From the NCBI RefSeq assembly GCF_035594125.1, contig NC_087171.1, positions 9,200,767-9,264,766 on the forward strand: a DNA stretch of 64,000 nucleotides, written 5' to 3'. The stretch's first letter is position 1, and each line of letters starts with the position of its first letter. Positions 13,921 through 49,662 of this stretch are shown in pieces. Origin of the DNA: Scylla paramamosain (lineage: Eukaryota > Arthropoda > Malacostraca > Decapoda > Portunidae). A program made the position numbers and the translations under genes. The notes under the pieces are model-generated. The model had not been told where the DNA came from and did no database searches. It saw only the letters and a list, made by a program, of their open reading frames with translations.

Positions 13921-16900
13921 CTGAAAAAATTATTGTCACATCATGCCAAGCCCTATTTCTAAAATTATATGTATGTATATATAGTACCTTCCTTAATTAG
14001 AGCTACAACAACAAGGATGACCCACGACATACACATCAATTTACCGTCAGCCTGGCATACAGATAAAATATCATGTAAAGGGCTATGCCAGAGAAGGGGT
14101 GACTGGAATGGCAGCATTGACAGGACAATCCACTGATATGACTAAAGGTCATTCCTATAATTAACATGCACAAGTTTGGTTGACCTTGACTATCCATTCT
14201 CAACATACTCATCCTTCTTTTACATAAATTTCTGGTGTTTAAGCAGTTTGTCTTTCTACATTTCCCTTTCTGAGGCTTTTTTTTTTCTTTTTTTATCTTC
14301 TGTTTGGTGCCACTAACAACAGCATTTCTCTGGAGTGTTTCAGACCTACCATCATAAATTCAAATTGGCAAGAGCTTGATGAAAATTAATACTTATGTTA
14401 CTAACGAAGATAAATGACGGATATTTGTGATACTAGTGAAGGCAAATGATGAATACTGTACCTGTGTTACTAGTGATGGCAGAAATTTATCTCAAATATT
14501 TTAAAACTCAAATATTTTAATACTGACAAACCAACATACATGATTATAACACAAAAGATGAGTGGCTGGGGACTGAACTCCTGACAGGATGCTCATCCTA
14601 CCTCTATTAAGTAAGGCATGACAAGTCACTACATGAGTGGAGTTTAGTTAACCTTGACTATCCAGCCACTACACTCAGAGATTACAGTGAGAAGCAGCAG
14701 GAAGATATACATGCAGTTAGCCATACCTGTCTTAGGTGTGGTAAAAGTGGTTCTTTACGTTCTTTATCGGTGACCACACTGACCAGTGCGTTGGCCGTAC
14801 AAGTCAAGAATTGCCGCCTCTGACTCAGTGACCCCATCCACACTCCAAGGCACAGGTTACGCAAGTTAGGTAGACGCTCAAACAGTCCAAGCAGGAAGTC
14901 CTGATAAAATATTCAAAGAAGAAGGGATGAATTGTAATATACAAATATTTGACAAATTTTTTTTGTCACAAATAAAATAATTGTGTCCTTGTTCTGATAT
15001 GTGAATACAAAGTACATATGTGAAGGAAATATTAGTAATGGAGAGGGGCATCAACAGGCAAGGAGGGATCATGGAATCATTTAGATAGGGAGAAAATAGC
15101 AAGAGTGAATCACTGAATGGTGAAGAAAGTAAAGAAAAGATTCTGAGGTATTTTGTGGAAAGAAAAGACTGGGAAAATCTCAAAAGAAAATTTGATAAGC
15201 ACAAAATACTATTTTGAAGACCAAACATGAAGTAGAAAGTACAAATGTACTCATAAGATTAAATTAATTGAAAGAGGAATTAAGGAACCAATAAAAAATT
15301 TAACAATAAAAAAAATTAAGAGATATGGGCATGGAGATTATACTATAGTTAGGAACTCTTCCCTTCCGACCACACAGGGTGAGGATATTTGATCAAGTAC
15401 AGGTGCACTGACATGAAACATTAATCAGAATGAGGTACCAAAATAATCAATCAAATCTTAATGCCATTAGAAATGCTTTTCATTGGAAGACCAAAGAAGA
15501 CCTGGAAATGGTTAGTGGAGGAAGACGGAAAAGGATGAGTATCAGGGAAGAGCTTATCTAAGAACACAAAAAGTGTCAAGACTCATAAGCCATCCAACCC
15601 TGTAGTGGAAGATAAAAACCTTAAACAAAATGATGATGACTGACTAAAATTAATGTTTACTGTGTACCAGTGTAATTTTCACTGATACATTTGCCTAAAG
15701 CTAAAACTTGCAAAAATCAATAAGATCCTCACCTCTGACTGTTTCTGTTCTGCTTCACAAAGGGAAGCAATGCGCAGAGTTGTCAGGTTGTGGTGCTTCA
15801 CCAGTTCCTTTCTGGATGCACTCCTTGACATAAATGCTGGCCTAACATTTGGTAAAGCTCCCTCGCCACCAGCAGGAGCTGGAATCTCTGCCCCAAGAAA
15901 TAATGCTACATTGTTATCATGATTCATTGCTCTTTCTTGGTCAAGCAAAACTGGCTGTACATTGACTACTACCTCAGCAAACATGAGTCTTTCAAAGATA
16001 TTCAGGTCCTCCTCCATCATCTGCTCCAGGTGTAGTTGGTCCAGGCCACCACGGTTCCTACGAGATTCTTCATGGTAGAAGGTTGGATGGATGCTCAGCG
16101 TCTTGAGGTTGGGGCAGCTGTCCAGGATCAGGTGCATCTTGTCAAAGGAGTAGTGTCTGCTCAGTGTCAACCGTAGGTGGGTCATATTACTGAGACACGA
16201 CATGTCACTCAGTGGCAACTCCCCTAAAGAAAATGCTCTTACTTTACTGGAAAACAATGAGCAAAACTGTGCAACCTCCTTTTCACTCCAAAGACTTTTC
16301 TGCAGCTCAACAGATGCCAGGTTTTCAAACATTGGTACTACTTCTTTCCAGTAATCGAGCTCCACTGAAGTATTTACAGTTATTACAGACACAGAATCTA
16401 CAAATTTAGCTTCAGTTAAATGCACAGTAGCTTCACTTTCTGGTCTGTTGTTCATAATACTCCATATTTTTTTGTAATTTGTTAAAATCCTTTTTGTAAG
16501 GCCTGTGTGTTTTCCAAAACATTTTAATTTTGGTTGTAGAAGTAGCGTCAATGTGTAAATATCATGTATTATATCTTCATCAAAAAACAATTCATCAATA
16601 TCAAGTTTCCGTAAGTTTGGGAATTGAAATGCACAACTTTCCCTGAAATCTTGGTCACTTGTAAATTTCTTCAGTACACTTCCTGGGCACTGAAGTCTTG
16701 TGGAAGAAATACCAAAAAAGACTGAAAATATGTCCTTTTCCTGTATAGATGCTTCAATGCTTGGCTCCAAGAAACAGAGGGATTTCAAATGTTTGCATTG
16801 TTGACTAAGAGTTCTCAAGACTCCTTGGGTTCCATTGTGCTGTAAAGATAATGATATGAAGTATAAGTTATTGCACTCCCTTGTCTATAAGGCAATCACT

Positions 16901-19900
16901 TTGACATGAAGGTGTAAGGAGTGTTACATTAAGCATAGTATACCTCAGTATGCAGAAAACACCTGAATTATGAGATATTGCTTCTGTTAGTGCTGCTAAT
17001 GCCTTTCAGTAACTTCATATTTGGTAAGAAAAGTAGATATTTTTACTTGAAATCATCCCAGGCAGGGTTCATCAGTTTGCTATAAAACAAATTTTTCCTA
17101 GGACTCGAAACAGAATCACACATACTTAGCACATTTAACAAATTAATTGCTCTTTTCATCAGTGAACTGCTGTTTACAAACATTTTCAGGTATAATGCAC
17201 CTGTTTTGCTTTTATCTGTTTAGCAGAAGAAATCAGATAAAAAAAGTTGGTCACACATCTTACCTGCAAAGATATGTGGCAAAGGTTTGGCATCTTCTCC
17301 AGAAGATGTGACAAAAAATTTGCATCGTGAAAATAAATCCCCTCCAGCACCAGGCATGTTGTTGGCAGCATGAAGTTCTCAGTAACTTTCTCCTTCCCTT
17401 GGTTCATGAGCAAAGACTGCTGCTTCTGATACTCTGTCAGCACCTGCAACATTCCCCAGCACTCATCCTGGGACAGGTATAGTCCTGAGCCCATCACACC
17501 AGAATGCTGTCTGTGTTCGGACAACATAGCAATCTGAAAGTAATAAGCACTGTTACTGTCACCATTACAAGTATGCTTTTTTTTTTTTATGAAGGAGGGA
17601 TAAGTGTCTTGAAACCTCCCTCTTGAAGGAATTCAAGTCATAGGAAGGTAGAAATACAGAAGCAGGCAGGGAGTTCCAGAGTTTACCAGAGAAAGAAATG
17701 AATGATTGAGATTAATGGTTAACTCTTGCATTAGAGAGGTGGACAGAATAGGGGTGAGAGAGAGAATAGGGGTGAAGCAAGGCCACAGAAGGAGGTGAGG
17801 CATGCAGTTAGCAGGATCAGAAGAGCAGTTAGCATGAAAATAGCAGTAGAAGACAGCTAGAGATGCAACATAGAGGTGATGAGACAGAGGGTAAAGAGTC
17901 AGTTAGAGGAGGTGAAGACAGTCAGTTAGAGGAGAGGAGTTGATGAGACAAAAAGCTTTTGATTCACCCTGTCTAAAAGAATGGTATGAGTGGAACTCCC
18001 CCAGACATGTGAACCATACTCCATACATGGATGGATAAGGCCCTTGTACAGAGTTAGCAGCTGGGTGGGTGAGTAAAACTGGCGGAGACATCTCAGAACG
18101 CCTAACTTCATAGAAGCTGTTTTAGCTAGAGATGAGGGGGTGAGAAAACTGGCAGAGATGTCTCAGAATGCCTAACTTCATAGAAGCTGTTTTAGCTAGA
18201 GATGAGATGTGAAGTTTCCAGTTCAGATTATAAGTAAAGGGCAGACCAAGGATGTTCAGTGTAGAAGAGGGGGACAGTTGAGCATCACTGAAGAAGAGGG
18301 GATAGTTGTCTGGAAGTTTGTGTCGAGGTGATAGATGGAGGAATTGAGTTTTTGAGACATTGAACAATACTAAGTTTGCTCTGCCCCAATCAGAAATTTT
18401 AGAAAGATCTGAAGTCAGGCATTCTGTGGCTTCCCTGCGTGAAATGTTTACTTCCTGAAGGGTTGGATGTCTATGAAAAGACATGGAAAAGTGCAGGGTG
18501 GTATCATCAGTGTAGAAGTGGATAGGACAAGAAGTTTGGTTTAGAAGGTCATTGATGAATAATAAGAAGAGAGTGGGTGACAGGACAGAACCCTGAGGAA
18601 CACCACTGTTAATAGATTTAGGATGAGAACAGTGACTGTCTACCACAGCAGCAATAGAACGGTCAGAAAGGAAACTTGAGATGAAGTTACAGAGAGAAGG
18701 ATAGAACCTGTAGGAGGGTAGTTTGGAAATCAAAACTTTGTGCCAGACTCTATCAAAAGCTTTTGATATGTCCAAGGCAAAATCTCTATAAGAGGATGAC
18801 CAAGACTCAGTAAGGAAAGCCAGAAAGTCACCAGTAGAGTGGCCTTGATGGAACCCATACTGGTGATCAGATAGAAGGTTGTGAAGTGATAGATGTTTGA
18901 GAATCTTCCAGTTGAGGACAGATTAAAAAAACTTTAGATAGGCAGGAAATTAAAGCAATACGATGGTAGTTTGAGGGATTAGAACGGTCACCCTTTTAAG
19001 GAACAGGCTGAATGTAGGCAAACTTCCAGCAAGAAGGAAAGGTAGATGTTGACAGACAGAGATGAAAGAGTTTGACTAGGCAAGGTGCAAGCACAAAGGC
19101 ACAGTTTCAGAGAACAACAGGAGGGACCCCATAAACCTTCAGAGGGTTTAGGCCAGCAAAGGCATGGAAAACATCACTGTGAAGAATTTTAATAGGCAAC
19201 ATGAAGTAGTCAGAGGGTGGAGGAGAGGGAGGAACAAGCCCAGAATCATCCAAGGTAGAGTTTTTAACAAAGGTTTGAGTGAAGAGTTCAGCTTTAGAAA
19301 TAGATGTGATAGCAATGGTGCCATCTGGTTGAAATAAAAGAGGGAAAGAAGAAGCAAAGTTATTGGAGATATTTTTGACTAGATGCCAGAAGTCACAAGG
19401 GGAGTTAAATCTTGAAGGATTTTGACACCTGTTAATGAAGGAGTTTTTGGCTAGTTTGAGAACAGACTTGGCATGATTCCGGGCAGAAATATGAAGTGCA
19501 TGAGATTCTGGTGATGGAAGGCTTAAGTACCTCTATCATGTATAGCAGAACAAGCTGTATTAAACCAAAGTTTGGAAGGTTTAGGTCGAGAAAAAGAGTG
19601 AGGAATGTACGCCTCCATGCCAGATACTATCACCTCTGTTATGCGCTCAGCACACAAAGATGGGTCTCTGACATGGAAGCAGTAGTCATTCCAAGGAAAA
19701 TCAGCAAAATACCTCCTCAGGTCCCCCCAACTGGCAGAGATAAAACACCAGAGGCACCTTCACTTAGGAGGGATTGGAGCAATAAGACAAGATACAGATA
19801 TGAGACTGTGATTGGAGGAGCCCAACAGAGAAGAGAGGGTGATAGCATAAGCAGAAGAATTAGAGGTCAGGAAAAGGTCAAGAATGTTGGATGTATCTCC

Positions 19901-22170
19901 AAGATAGTCAGAAATACAAGTAGGGTGTTGCACCAATTGCTCTAGGTCATGGAGGATAGCAAAGTTGAAGGCTAGTTCACCAGGATGGTCAGTGAAGGGA
20001 GAGGAAAGCCAAAGCTGGTGGTGAACATTGAAGTCTCCAAGAATGGAGATCTCTGCAAAAGGGAAGGGAGTCAGAATGTGCTCCACTTTGGAAGTTAAGT
20101 AGTCAAAGAATTTCATATAGTCAGAGGAGTTAGGTGAGAGGCATGCAGCACAGATAAATTTAGTTTGAGAAAGACTCTGTAGTCATAGCCAGATGGTGGA
20201 AAATTTGGAAGATTCAAGAGCGTGGGCAAGAGAGTAGGTTAAGTTGTTGTGCACATAAACACAACATGCAGCTTTGAATAAAAAATGAGGGAACAGAAAA
20301 GGGGCTACTGTCAGTTGCCTAGGGCACCTGAGTTTCAGTGAGGAAAAGAAGATGAGGTTTAGAAGAGGAGAGATGGTGTTCTACAGATTGAAAATTAGAT
20401 CTTAGACTGCAAATGTTGCAGAAGTTAATGAAGAAAAAGTTGAGGGGGTGTCAAGACACTTAAGGTCATTGTCAGAAGGACAGTCTGACCTGGGGACATT
20501 TGTGGTCCCCTCCTCAGATGGGGACTCTGAGGCTGGTGTAGGAGTCACCATGATAATTTTAAAATTTTGAGTGAAGGGTGTGTGTGTTATTCTGTGCTTG
20601 TAGTTTTGTGTGGAGGAAGAGAGTTGTCTTTGGAGGGCAGGCTGTGACTGCCCCCTTGTGTTGTGAGACAAAGGGAAACGTTCAGCAAGGTCACAGCTGG
20701 GTTTAATGATAAGTTCACAGCACCCCTTGATCCAGTGCTTTAGACCTCACTGGGAGTAATTATCATTTCAGCAGGTTCCTACTGTTTGCAGCATTAAGCA
20801 GGTATATAACAAAATCACAGTAACAACTGATGATTTCAAGAATTACTGGGAAAGGACAGAATGACCTCACCTGATCTATTGTCACTTTGGGACAGTATAC
20901 CAACATTGCTGTGAGAAACACTGGAGGATTGACTCTGTTCCTGAGGCACACCATCAGGCTCCTGTACAGCTGGTCTTCTATCCCCCGGGGTGTAAGGATG
21001 CCATAATAGTGTCTTGCAAAGGCCACCAAAAACTCCACCAGGACAAACTATAATAACAAACAGTATTTGGATCACGGATCACTGCTCACTTAACTCATAG
21101 ATGTAAACTACAGTCATTTACTGTGATTCATTGTAGTCTAATCTTACAAGAATATTCTAATGCTAATGAATAACATAATACTTAAAATAACTAAGAATGA
21201 AAACTTCATGTGTGAGAGGTGTGGTGTTATATGGGACTGAAACTTGACCAATTTAAGATAATAATTTCAAGAGACTTCTTCACACAAAAATGACATAGAT
21301 GGTTGAGTTTAATATGATTGCGATTACATGGCGTGGCCATCTAAATTTTAAAGTGAATGCATGTCCAGAAACACAAGTGGAGGACAAAGAACACCAACAT
21401 TGTATTTCACCTCACAGAAAAATTAAGAAACATTTAAAATGTGGATGCAAAGTTTGACTAAGTGCTTCAGAAAAGTCAGATGTTATGCCAGACTGGATCA
21501 GAAGTATTCTGAATAATGATAGAAACATGACTAAATATTAACTCTTGTTATCTAAGAATTTCTTTATATTGTTAGTCAAGGAATTTCTTTATAATGAATA
21601 GTCTTTTTTCAAGATCTTCACTAAGAAAGTTCATGGAATGGCTACACAATACTTTTTACTACAGCAACAATATGATGGAAGTTTGCATAATATCCATGCA
21701 AAAATAAAAAAGTATCTTTACATACACTAGGAGAAATTGAATCTTTAGCTGCAAACAAACAAATGTAAATTTGATTACTATTTATGAAATTCTTAGAATT
21801 CTTTTCTCTAGTAAATAATAAAATATATCCCTTAAAAATCATTCATATAATGAAAATATGTAGATTACATTCAACTTCAGATTTATTCTTTTTTATTCGA
21901 TGCATTGCAATTTTTTTTCAATTTTTAGTTGTAAATCTAAAGCCTGCTTTCTTAAATCAGGAAAGGACTAAACTATTTCATTCATATTTTTTAAAATTTG
22001 CAAACTTATTGTTTGTAAGTTGATGTTAACCAGTACTCCTTTTCAGAGCCATGAGGAACCTGGCCTCTTACCCGGTCCTCATTTCGAGTTATGTTGAGAT
22101 GCCACACATTCCTGTTGAAGTATCGAGCAATGCACCAGCCACACAACTGCAGCAGCTGTCTTGGCTTCAT
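13708..22170 (-). CDS. LRR-like protein, uncharacterised, six exons
   Basis: The whole gene reads on the minus strand. Six exons join in frame (22170-22072, 21047-20871, 17533-17264, 16839-15733, 14900-14727, 13920-13708) to give 679 residues. Every junction has GT-AG and phase 0, which strongly supports the model. The protein carries repeated short blocks of the leucine-rich type: NLRKLDI, NLASVEL, NMTHLRL, NLKTLSI, NLTTLRI, NLRNLCL and SLQTLVL. They suggest an irregular LRR solenoid of the kind seen in F-box and substrate-receptor proteins. The N-terminus ([20 protein letters not shown]) is helical and Cys/Trp-containing, not a secretion signal, so the protein is probably intracellular. I do not recognise the family. 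A role as an adaptor in protein degradation is only a guess. Intron 2 contains a sense-oriented non-LTR retrotransposon. Confidence 0.8.
14727..14900 (-). CDS. LRR-like gene, exon 5
   Basis: Acceptor ATTTTATCAG, then 58 codons beginning [20 protein letters not shown] and ending LLPHLRQ before the donor GTATGG. Phase 0. Confidence 0.85.
15355..15570 (+). mobile_element. Fragment of a non-LTR reverse transcriptase C-terminus
   Basis: Inside intron 4 of the LRR-like gene, the plus strand reads [14 protein letters not shown] near 15490-15530, then breaks frame. This resembles the GRP-K-TW motif at the end of RTE/CR1-type reverse transcriptase proteins. It is a short dead piece with uncertain limits. 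Confidence 0.4.
15733..16839 (-). CDS. LRR-like gene, exon 4 (main exon)
   Basis: Acceptor TATCTTTACAG, then 369 codons beginning [15 protein letters not shown] and ending EAEQKQSE before the donor GTGAGG. It carries most of the leucine-rich blocks and a less structured acidic loop in its second half. Confidence 0.9.
17264..17533 (-). CDS. LRR-like gene, exon 3
   Basis: Acceptor TTACTTTCAG, then 90 codons starting [10 protein letters not shown] and ending NLCHISLQ before the donor GTAAGA. Phase 0. A leucine-rich block (NLCHISL) sits at the end. Confidence 0.85.
17577..20790 (-). mobile_element. Non-LTR retrotransposon, copy 1 (in LRR-gene intron 2)
   Basis: The element lies on the minus strand, the same sense as its host gene. 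It ends in a poly(A) run (seen as T at about 17578-17590). Its 5' end is near 20790, and its ORF start [10 protein letters not shown] lies at about 20551. Pieces read in order: an apurinic-type endonuclease ([18 protein letters not shown] near 20050-20000), then reverse transcriptase ([14 protein letters not shown] near 18770; [20 protein letters not shown] near 18600; a YTDD motif where YADD is usual near 18520). Last comes a C-terminal region with a WNSLPA-type motif. Stops and frameshifts interrupt the frame, so it is dead. It is closely related to the copy at 40881-43981. I class it as Jockey-superfamily-like; the exact clade needs a tree. Confidence 0.85.
20871..21047 (-). CDS. LRR-like gene, exon 2
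   Basis: Acceptor TTATTATAG, then 59 codons starting [10 protein letters not shown] and ending KVTIDQ before the donor GTGAGG. Phase 0 at both ends. Confidence 0.8.
21190..21540 (+). mobile_element. Degenerate non-LTR reverse transcriptase fragment
   Basis: In intron 1 of the LRR-like gene the plus strand reads [10 protein letters not shown], then FKRLLHTKM, and later WRGHLNFKV. This is the order found after the catalytic core of RTE/CR1-type reverse transcriptases (LYG-ETW, RLxxxExxxLR, WxGH). Stops interrupt it. The fragment is antisense to the host gene. Confidence 0.5.
22072..22170 (-). CDS. LRR-like gene, exon 1 with start codon
   Basis: The start is the ATG at 22170-22168, the first in-frame Met of the exon, opening [10 protein letters not shown]. 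The exon codes 33 residues and ends GAC CGG before the donor GTAAGA. Confidence 0.75.
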
Positions 22171-22925
22171 GGCTCCTCAGCACACAGAGATGTGAAGGCT
22201 CCTGCCACAGTTTATTATGGTTGGTAGGAAAGGCAACCCATAGTTCAGGGTAGATGTGTGCAGGGCTTCATTCTCCTATAATAAAATGCCAATTATCATT
22301 ACTATTACAACTACTATCATTATTACAGTCTATCTATATACCAGGTTGGCATTCCCACACAGAATGACCCTGACAAAGCAACATATTGTTAAGATAATTT
22401 GGTTAATATACTCAGCTCACATCTTAGAAACCCTGAGTTTGTGTCCTGGGCTGCACAGTGACACACAGCACCCACAGCTGCTTCGGCTGCCCAATGGAGT
22501 ATCCACAGCAGGTTTCTTTCTACTCTAAGTCACATTTTTCTTCCCTTTAAAGTATTTACCCATGGCCAGTTCAGTAAGTTAGCTTTAGTGTAAAAGTAAC
22601 ATCACTGTTACACTGCTAGAGAGTATATGTGACATTAGCTGATTATGTATGAATTGCAATGTATGAACCAATATTTCTTTTTCTTTCCCTATAACCAGAA
22701 AGCTGACTGGGAGAACAGTCTCAAGGGTTAACTTTGAAGGAGCCATGTATCTCTCCTTTTTTTCCCTTCCTCCTCAGAAACCCCTCTTTTCCAACAGAAT
22801 CCCAGCTTGTTGGCCACAAGGAAATATCAAAAGGAAAGGTGTGTAATGACTAGAGGTACAAGTCCACCTGAGAATTAGGTAGCATCAGTACATGTAAATT
22901 TAATGTTTGGCACTAATGCCGACTT
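22171..22925. other. Upstream flank of the LRR-like gene
   Basis: This should contain the promoter of the minus-strand LRR-like gene. No clear TATA box or initiator could be fixed. It also contains a SINE-like sequence at about 22390-22510. Confidence 0.4.
22390..22510 (+). mobile_element. Possible tRNA-derived SINE
   Basis: A weak tRNA-like order: TTTGGTTAATATACTCAG resembles a pol III A box, and GAGTTTGTGTCCTGG, about 35 bp later, a B box. The following part shares TATCCAC-GCAGG with the candidate at 52280-52500. Similarity is partial, so this is tentative. Confidence 0.3.
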
Positions 22926-22929
22926 GGGG

Positions 22930-23340
<411 letters not shown>

Positions 23341-23567
23341 TGACACAAGTGCCTTTTTATCCAGAGTAAATTTTTAGATTTACACCATATCCCCCTATCC
23401 CCTTAACCTACCTGGGGAACCTGCGCCGCCCAGGCCCCCATCCAGGGATACTAATCTAACCTAACCTATCCTACAGGATAGGGTCTAGTAAATTTTTTGG
23501 GGGTCTATTTTTTAAAACGGTAAATTTATAGTTTAAGCCAATGTCCCCAATCTCTACCCACGGCCCA

Positions 23568-23920
23568 TGGCGTTATTATTAATTTCTGACAAGTAGTGTA
23601 ATCATTAGAAATGATGTGAATAGTGAGAAGAACAAAATGAGGTAGGTTATTACCACGTAGTGTGTAATGGCTTAAACTATAATAAAACCCTAACCTAACC
23701 TAACCTAACCTAACAACTGAAGTTCAGGCAACAATACACCATTTATGTTTACCTGTGAACTTAGAAAAAGTTGAGAGCGCTGTGCATTCCCAGGCCTATT
23801 GTGGCGTTATTATTAATTTCCGACAAGTAGTGTAATCATTAGAAATTATGTGAATAGTCAGAACAAAATGAGGTAGGTTATTACCACGTAGTGTGTAATG
23901 GCTTAAACTATAATAAAACC
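23568..23920. repeat. Duplicated ~120-bp block around telomere-like repeat
   Basis: Copy 1 spans 23568-23689 and copy 2 spans 23802-23920, in the same orientation. Both run from TGGCGTTATTATTAATTTC to GGCTTAAACTATAATAAAAC with only a few differences. Directly after copy 1 lies the CCTAA array. Confidence 0.9.
23687..23714. repeat. Interstitial (CCTAA)n array, TTAGG telomere unit
   Basis: About five perfect CCTAA units, that is TTAGG on the other strand, the canonical arthropod telomere repeat. Degenerate units also occur at about 23452-23470 and 61806-61845. Confidence 0.85.
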
Positions 23921-25239
23921 TTTAAAACTATGGATTTCCCACAGAAACTCAGTGATAAAGTTTCCTAGAATCCAGTAAGGTAGAGCATAAATCTAAAAAA
24001 AAAAATATAAAAAAATCTAAAAAATCTAAAATCTAAAAAAAAAAAAAAAAAACTTTTGCAGGAATAATCCTTCCTACATAGAGCCCCATGAAATGAAAAA
24101 GGAACAGCTGCGTGGACCCCAGACAACTGACTGTAAGCCAATAATTGATGACTAGACTGGAATTACTCTGAACGTCAGCACAGTGGGTTGACCTAAAAAC
24201 AAATTAATGGATTTCAAGTTAAAAATGTTGGTTTTACCTCCCCTTACATATGTATATGAGAGTTGCGCTGATGTTTGGAAATGACGTTTCAACTTATTAA
24301 CGTTCAAGGTGGATTGCAGGTAGTGTATTTTCCTTGATGAAGAATGCCCTCTGTTTAGTAATTGGTGGCTCCGCCCTGGTGGCGCTGTGCGAACTACGTC
24401 CAACTCGGACTCGCATTATTTTGATAGTACTAGAGCCAAACTTAGCTTATAAAGAGAGTTCTCATGCTGAAAATACATTTTTATTACGAAAACTAAATAT
24501 TTTGATGCCTTCATAACTTAAAAAAAAGACAATCTATATGGTAGGCTTTTTATATTTGTTGGTGATGCTATCGCCAGAAATGTGTTAAAAATCGTGTAAG
24601 TGAAATATTGCCTTCATGTATATATGAAGACGTCAGAAGAACAGAAGAGTTCTTGTTCTTGGGAAAAGTTTAATATTCTCTTGTCACATATGAAAGGGAT
24701 CTGGTATGTATATATATATTCTTATATGGATTTTTCTTAATATTAAGGTACAAAACATAAATTATTTCCTTGCAATAATTAATTTGTCATTTTGCATTGT
24801 TCTGTAACTTTTCAAATTATTATTTATCATCCTTATTCTTACCTTGCGAAAACTTAAATACATCATTAATTATTGTGTTTTATGGGACACATCACACTAG
24901 AGTATTTAATATTCAAATAATTTAGTAAATTAATATGATTCTGAAGCCAGAGACTAAATATCACACTCCAATGCTAACTTTCCAATCAATGGAGTCATGC
25001 GGGGGAGACAATCTTGCAACTCTTTCAGCACCCATCATGACAGGAGTATAGTGTTTCTCTTTGCCCAGTACGTTGTTCTGCACGACGCATGCATTTAATT
25101 GAACCTGATCAACATAGTACCGAGGATTACGAAGGGAAGCACGGCTCTCCAGCCCGAAGTGCAAGGGAAGCGAAGATAGAACCGCGCTGTGTGTTTACCG
25201 GGTGAGGGTTGCAGGGGAGGCGGGGATGAATTTTTCAGC

Positions 25240-47859
<22,620 letters not shown>

Positions 47860-49420
47860 CTCTGGCCAGTGCCTCGCTCCACCCCTTTGTGTCTGACAAA
47901 AGGAAGACTGAGGAGAGTAAAGGTGATTGGAGGGAAATGCATACATCATGAGCTGTATGTATTCTTGATGGAAAATACCATGTAATTCTGGTTTTTCCAT
48001 AAAATAAGGTTTGCTTGAATATGCAGAAATGACAGTCTCTCCTCAGCATGAACTATATGATGGGAGAAAACAATTTGCTCTTTTCTTTTCTACTCTATTA
48101 GAATAACAACAAAATGTTTTGTCATCAGATAAGTTTAGGTAGACTGAACTTTTACTGAATACTGGCTTACCATTGGTCAAAAGCCTTCATGTTAATCAAA
48201 GTCATAAGGGGAAAAAGCAAGTACAGTGTTCACTGATCCCCTTCTCCAGCCAGCCATTCTTGTAATTTTTTTGTTGTTGCATTCATACTAAATGACTTTA
48301 TTTTTTCTTTTTCTAGAAGAATTACCCTGTGACTGTGAATTCCTGTGAATGACATTTTTAGCATTTGCTGGGTCTGTGCCCCAGCTCATTATGAGAAAAG
48401 GGGTTATGGTGGTAATGAATTCAATGTGATATTATTCTCACCACAAGATGGTTTCAAGTAGAATTACAAACTTGATATTTTCTGGCACAATGCTTGAACA
48501 TATTTATCTGTTCTTATTTTGTATTGTCTTACTTTCTTGAGATATACTAATACAGTTGTTGAATGTTTACAGTAAATCATAAAGGTATCCACAACCTTAG
48601 GCTGATTCCACTAATACTCTTAGCTATGTAGAGTTGGTACTGTCAGCAACATTTACAGGGTTGTGAATGACATTCTTGAGCTTGAATAGCATGTAGTTGC
48701 ATTCAACACTATCAGCACTAGAGAGTTTCCCAGACAAAATGATCAGTCAATAATTGCAGATCTGAGCTGCTATATCAAAGGTGCCCAGCTTTGGTACCCT
48801 AGGGTTTTCATGAAGTCATCAAGCAATCAAAATTGCTGGTCCTTTTTTTTTTTCTTTTTTTTTTTAGCTTGGGTGTTCATGTTTCTAAGAATTAAGCCAG
48901 TTACCACACCATGCTGGCTTAGGGTGTCTTTGAGGAACACATTTGGTCTGATTCCTATGAGTGGACCTGCCTAGTATTGTTGCAACTGTTTATTTAAGCT
49001 CCTTTGATAGTTGAAATCCACAGACCTCTTTATTACATTAAGGTTGTGTTCCACTGAAGAGTTTTATATTGTACAGTATACACAGTGGGCTTCAAGATTC
49101 ACGGGTTCAGCATTCACAATTTGATTATTTGCAGATTAGCATCAGAAGAGAAATGTGTGCAGAAGAAATTTTTTCACAGGTTGTCTCCCTCACCCTCACT
49201 CATGCCATGACAATGTTTGTGTTAACATCATTGCCATATTTTCACTATTGCTGCTAAGAGACCTTCCAAGACACATTGCCAAGTTTGTAAGATTACAAAA
49301 CAAGTGTATTTGTTTTTTTACAGCATTAACAACATGGAGGTGGAAAGTTAGGGTGTGTTGTGATGATGCAGCATTGGCATCAAGTTGGTGATACCAAGTA
49401 GTAGGGAAGGTGGAGAAGGA
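47860..49420. other. 3' flank of DDHD1
   Basis: This probably contains the DDHD1 3' untranslated region. No close AATAAA stands out; one occurs far downstream at 50361-50366. No further gene was recognised. Confidence 0.4.
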
Positions 49421-49662
49421 GGCCACACCACAATATTCATTACTTTACTTTCTCTTATTAAATATTAAACAAAATTGTTTGTAAATACAAATGCTTTGCT
49501 TTACTTTAACAAGACTGTAGGGTGGTTAGGAGTGTTTTTAGGGCCACACCACAATATTCATTACTTTACTTTCTCTTATTAAATATTAAACAAAATTGTT
49601 TGTAAATACAAATGCTTTGCTTTACTTTAACAAGACTGTAGGGTGGTTAGGAGTGTTTTTAG
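49421..49662. repeat. 121-bp perfect tandem duplication
   Basis: Copies at 49421-49541 and 49542-49662 start GGCCACACCACAATATTCAT and appear identical. The unit contains no known motif. The lack of differences implies a very recent duplication or an assembly artefact. Confidence 0.95.

Larger units (their letters stand above)
23345..25239. other. Intergenic region before DDHD1
   Basis: The region between the foldback and the DDHD1 start codon. It holds two copies of a roughly 120-bp block, a TTAGG-type array, an A-rich stretch at about 23994-24053 and about 1 kb of AT-rich DNA. The last 150 bp are more GC-rich and are the likeliest promoter or 5' untranslated sequence of DDHD1. No core promoter element could be assigned. 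Confidence 0.45.

Noticed and set aside
49421..49662. CRISPR-like direct repeats
   Set aside because: Two long adjacent copies without spacers in a eukaryotic genome; a simple tandem duplication.
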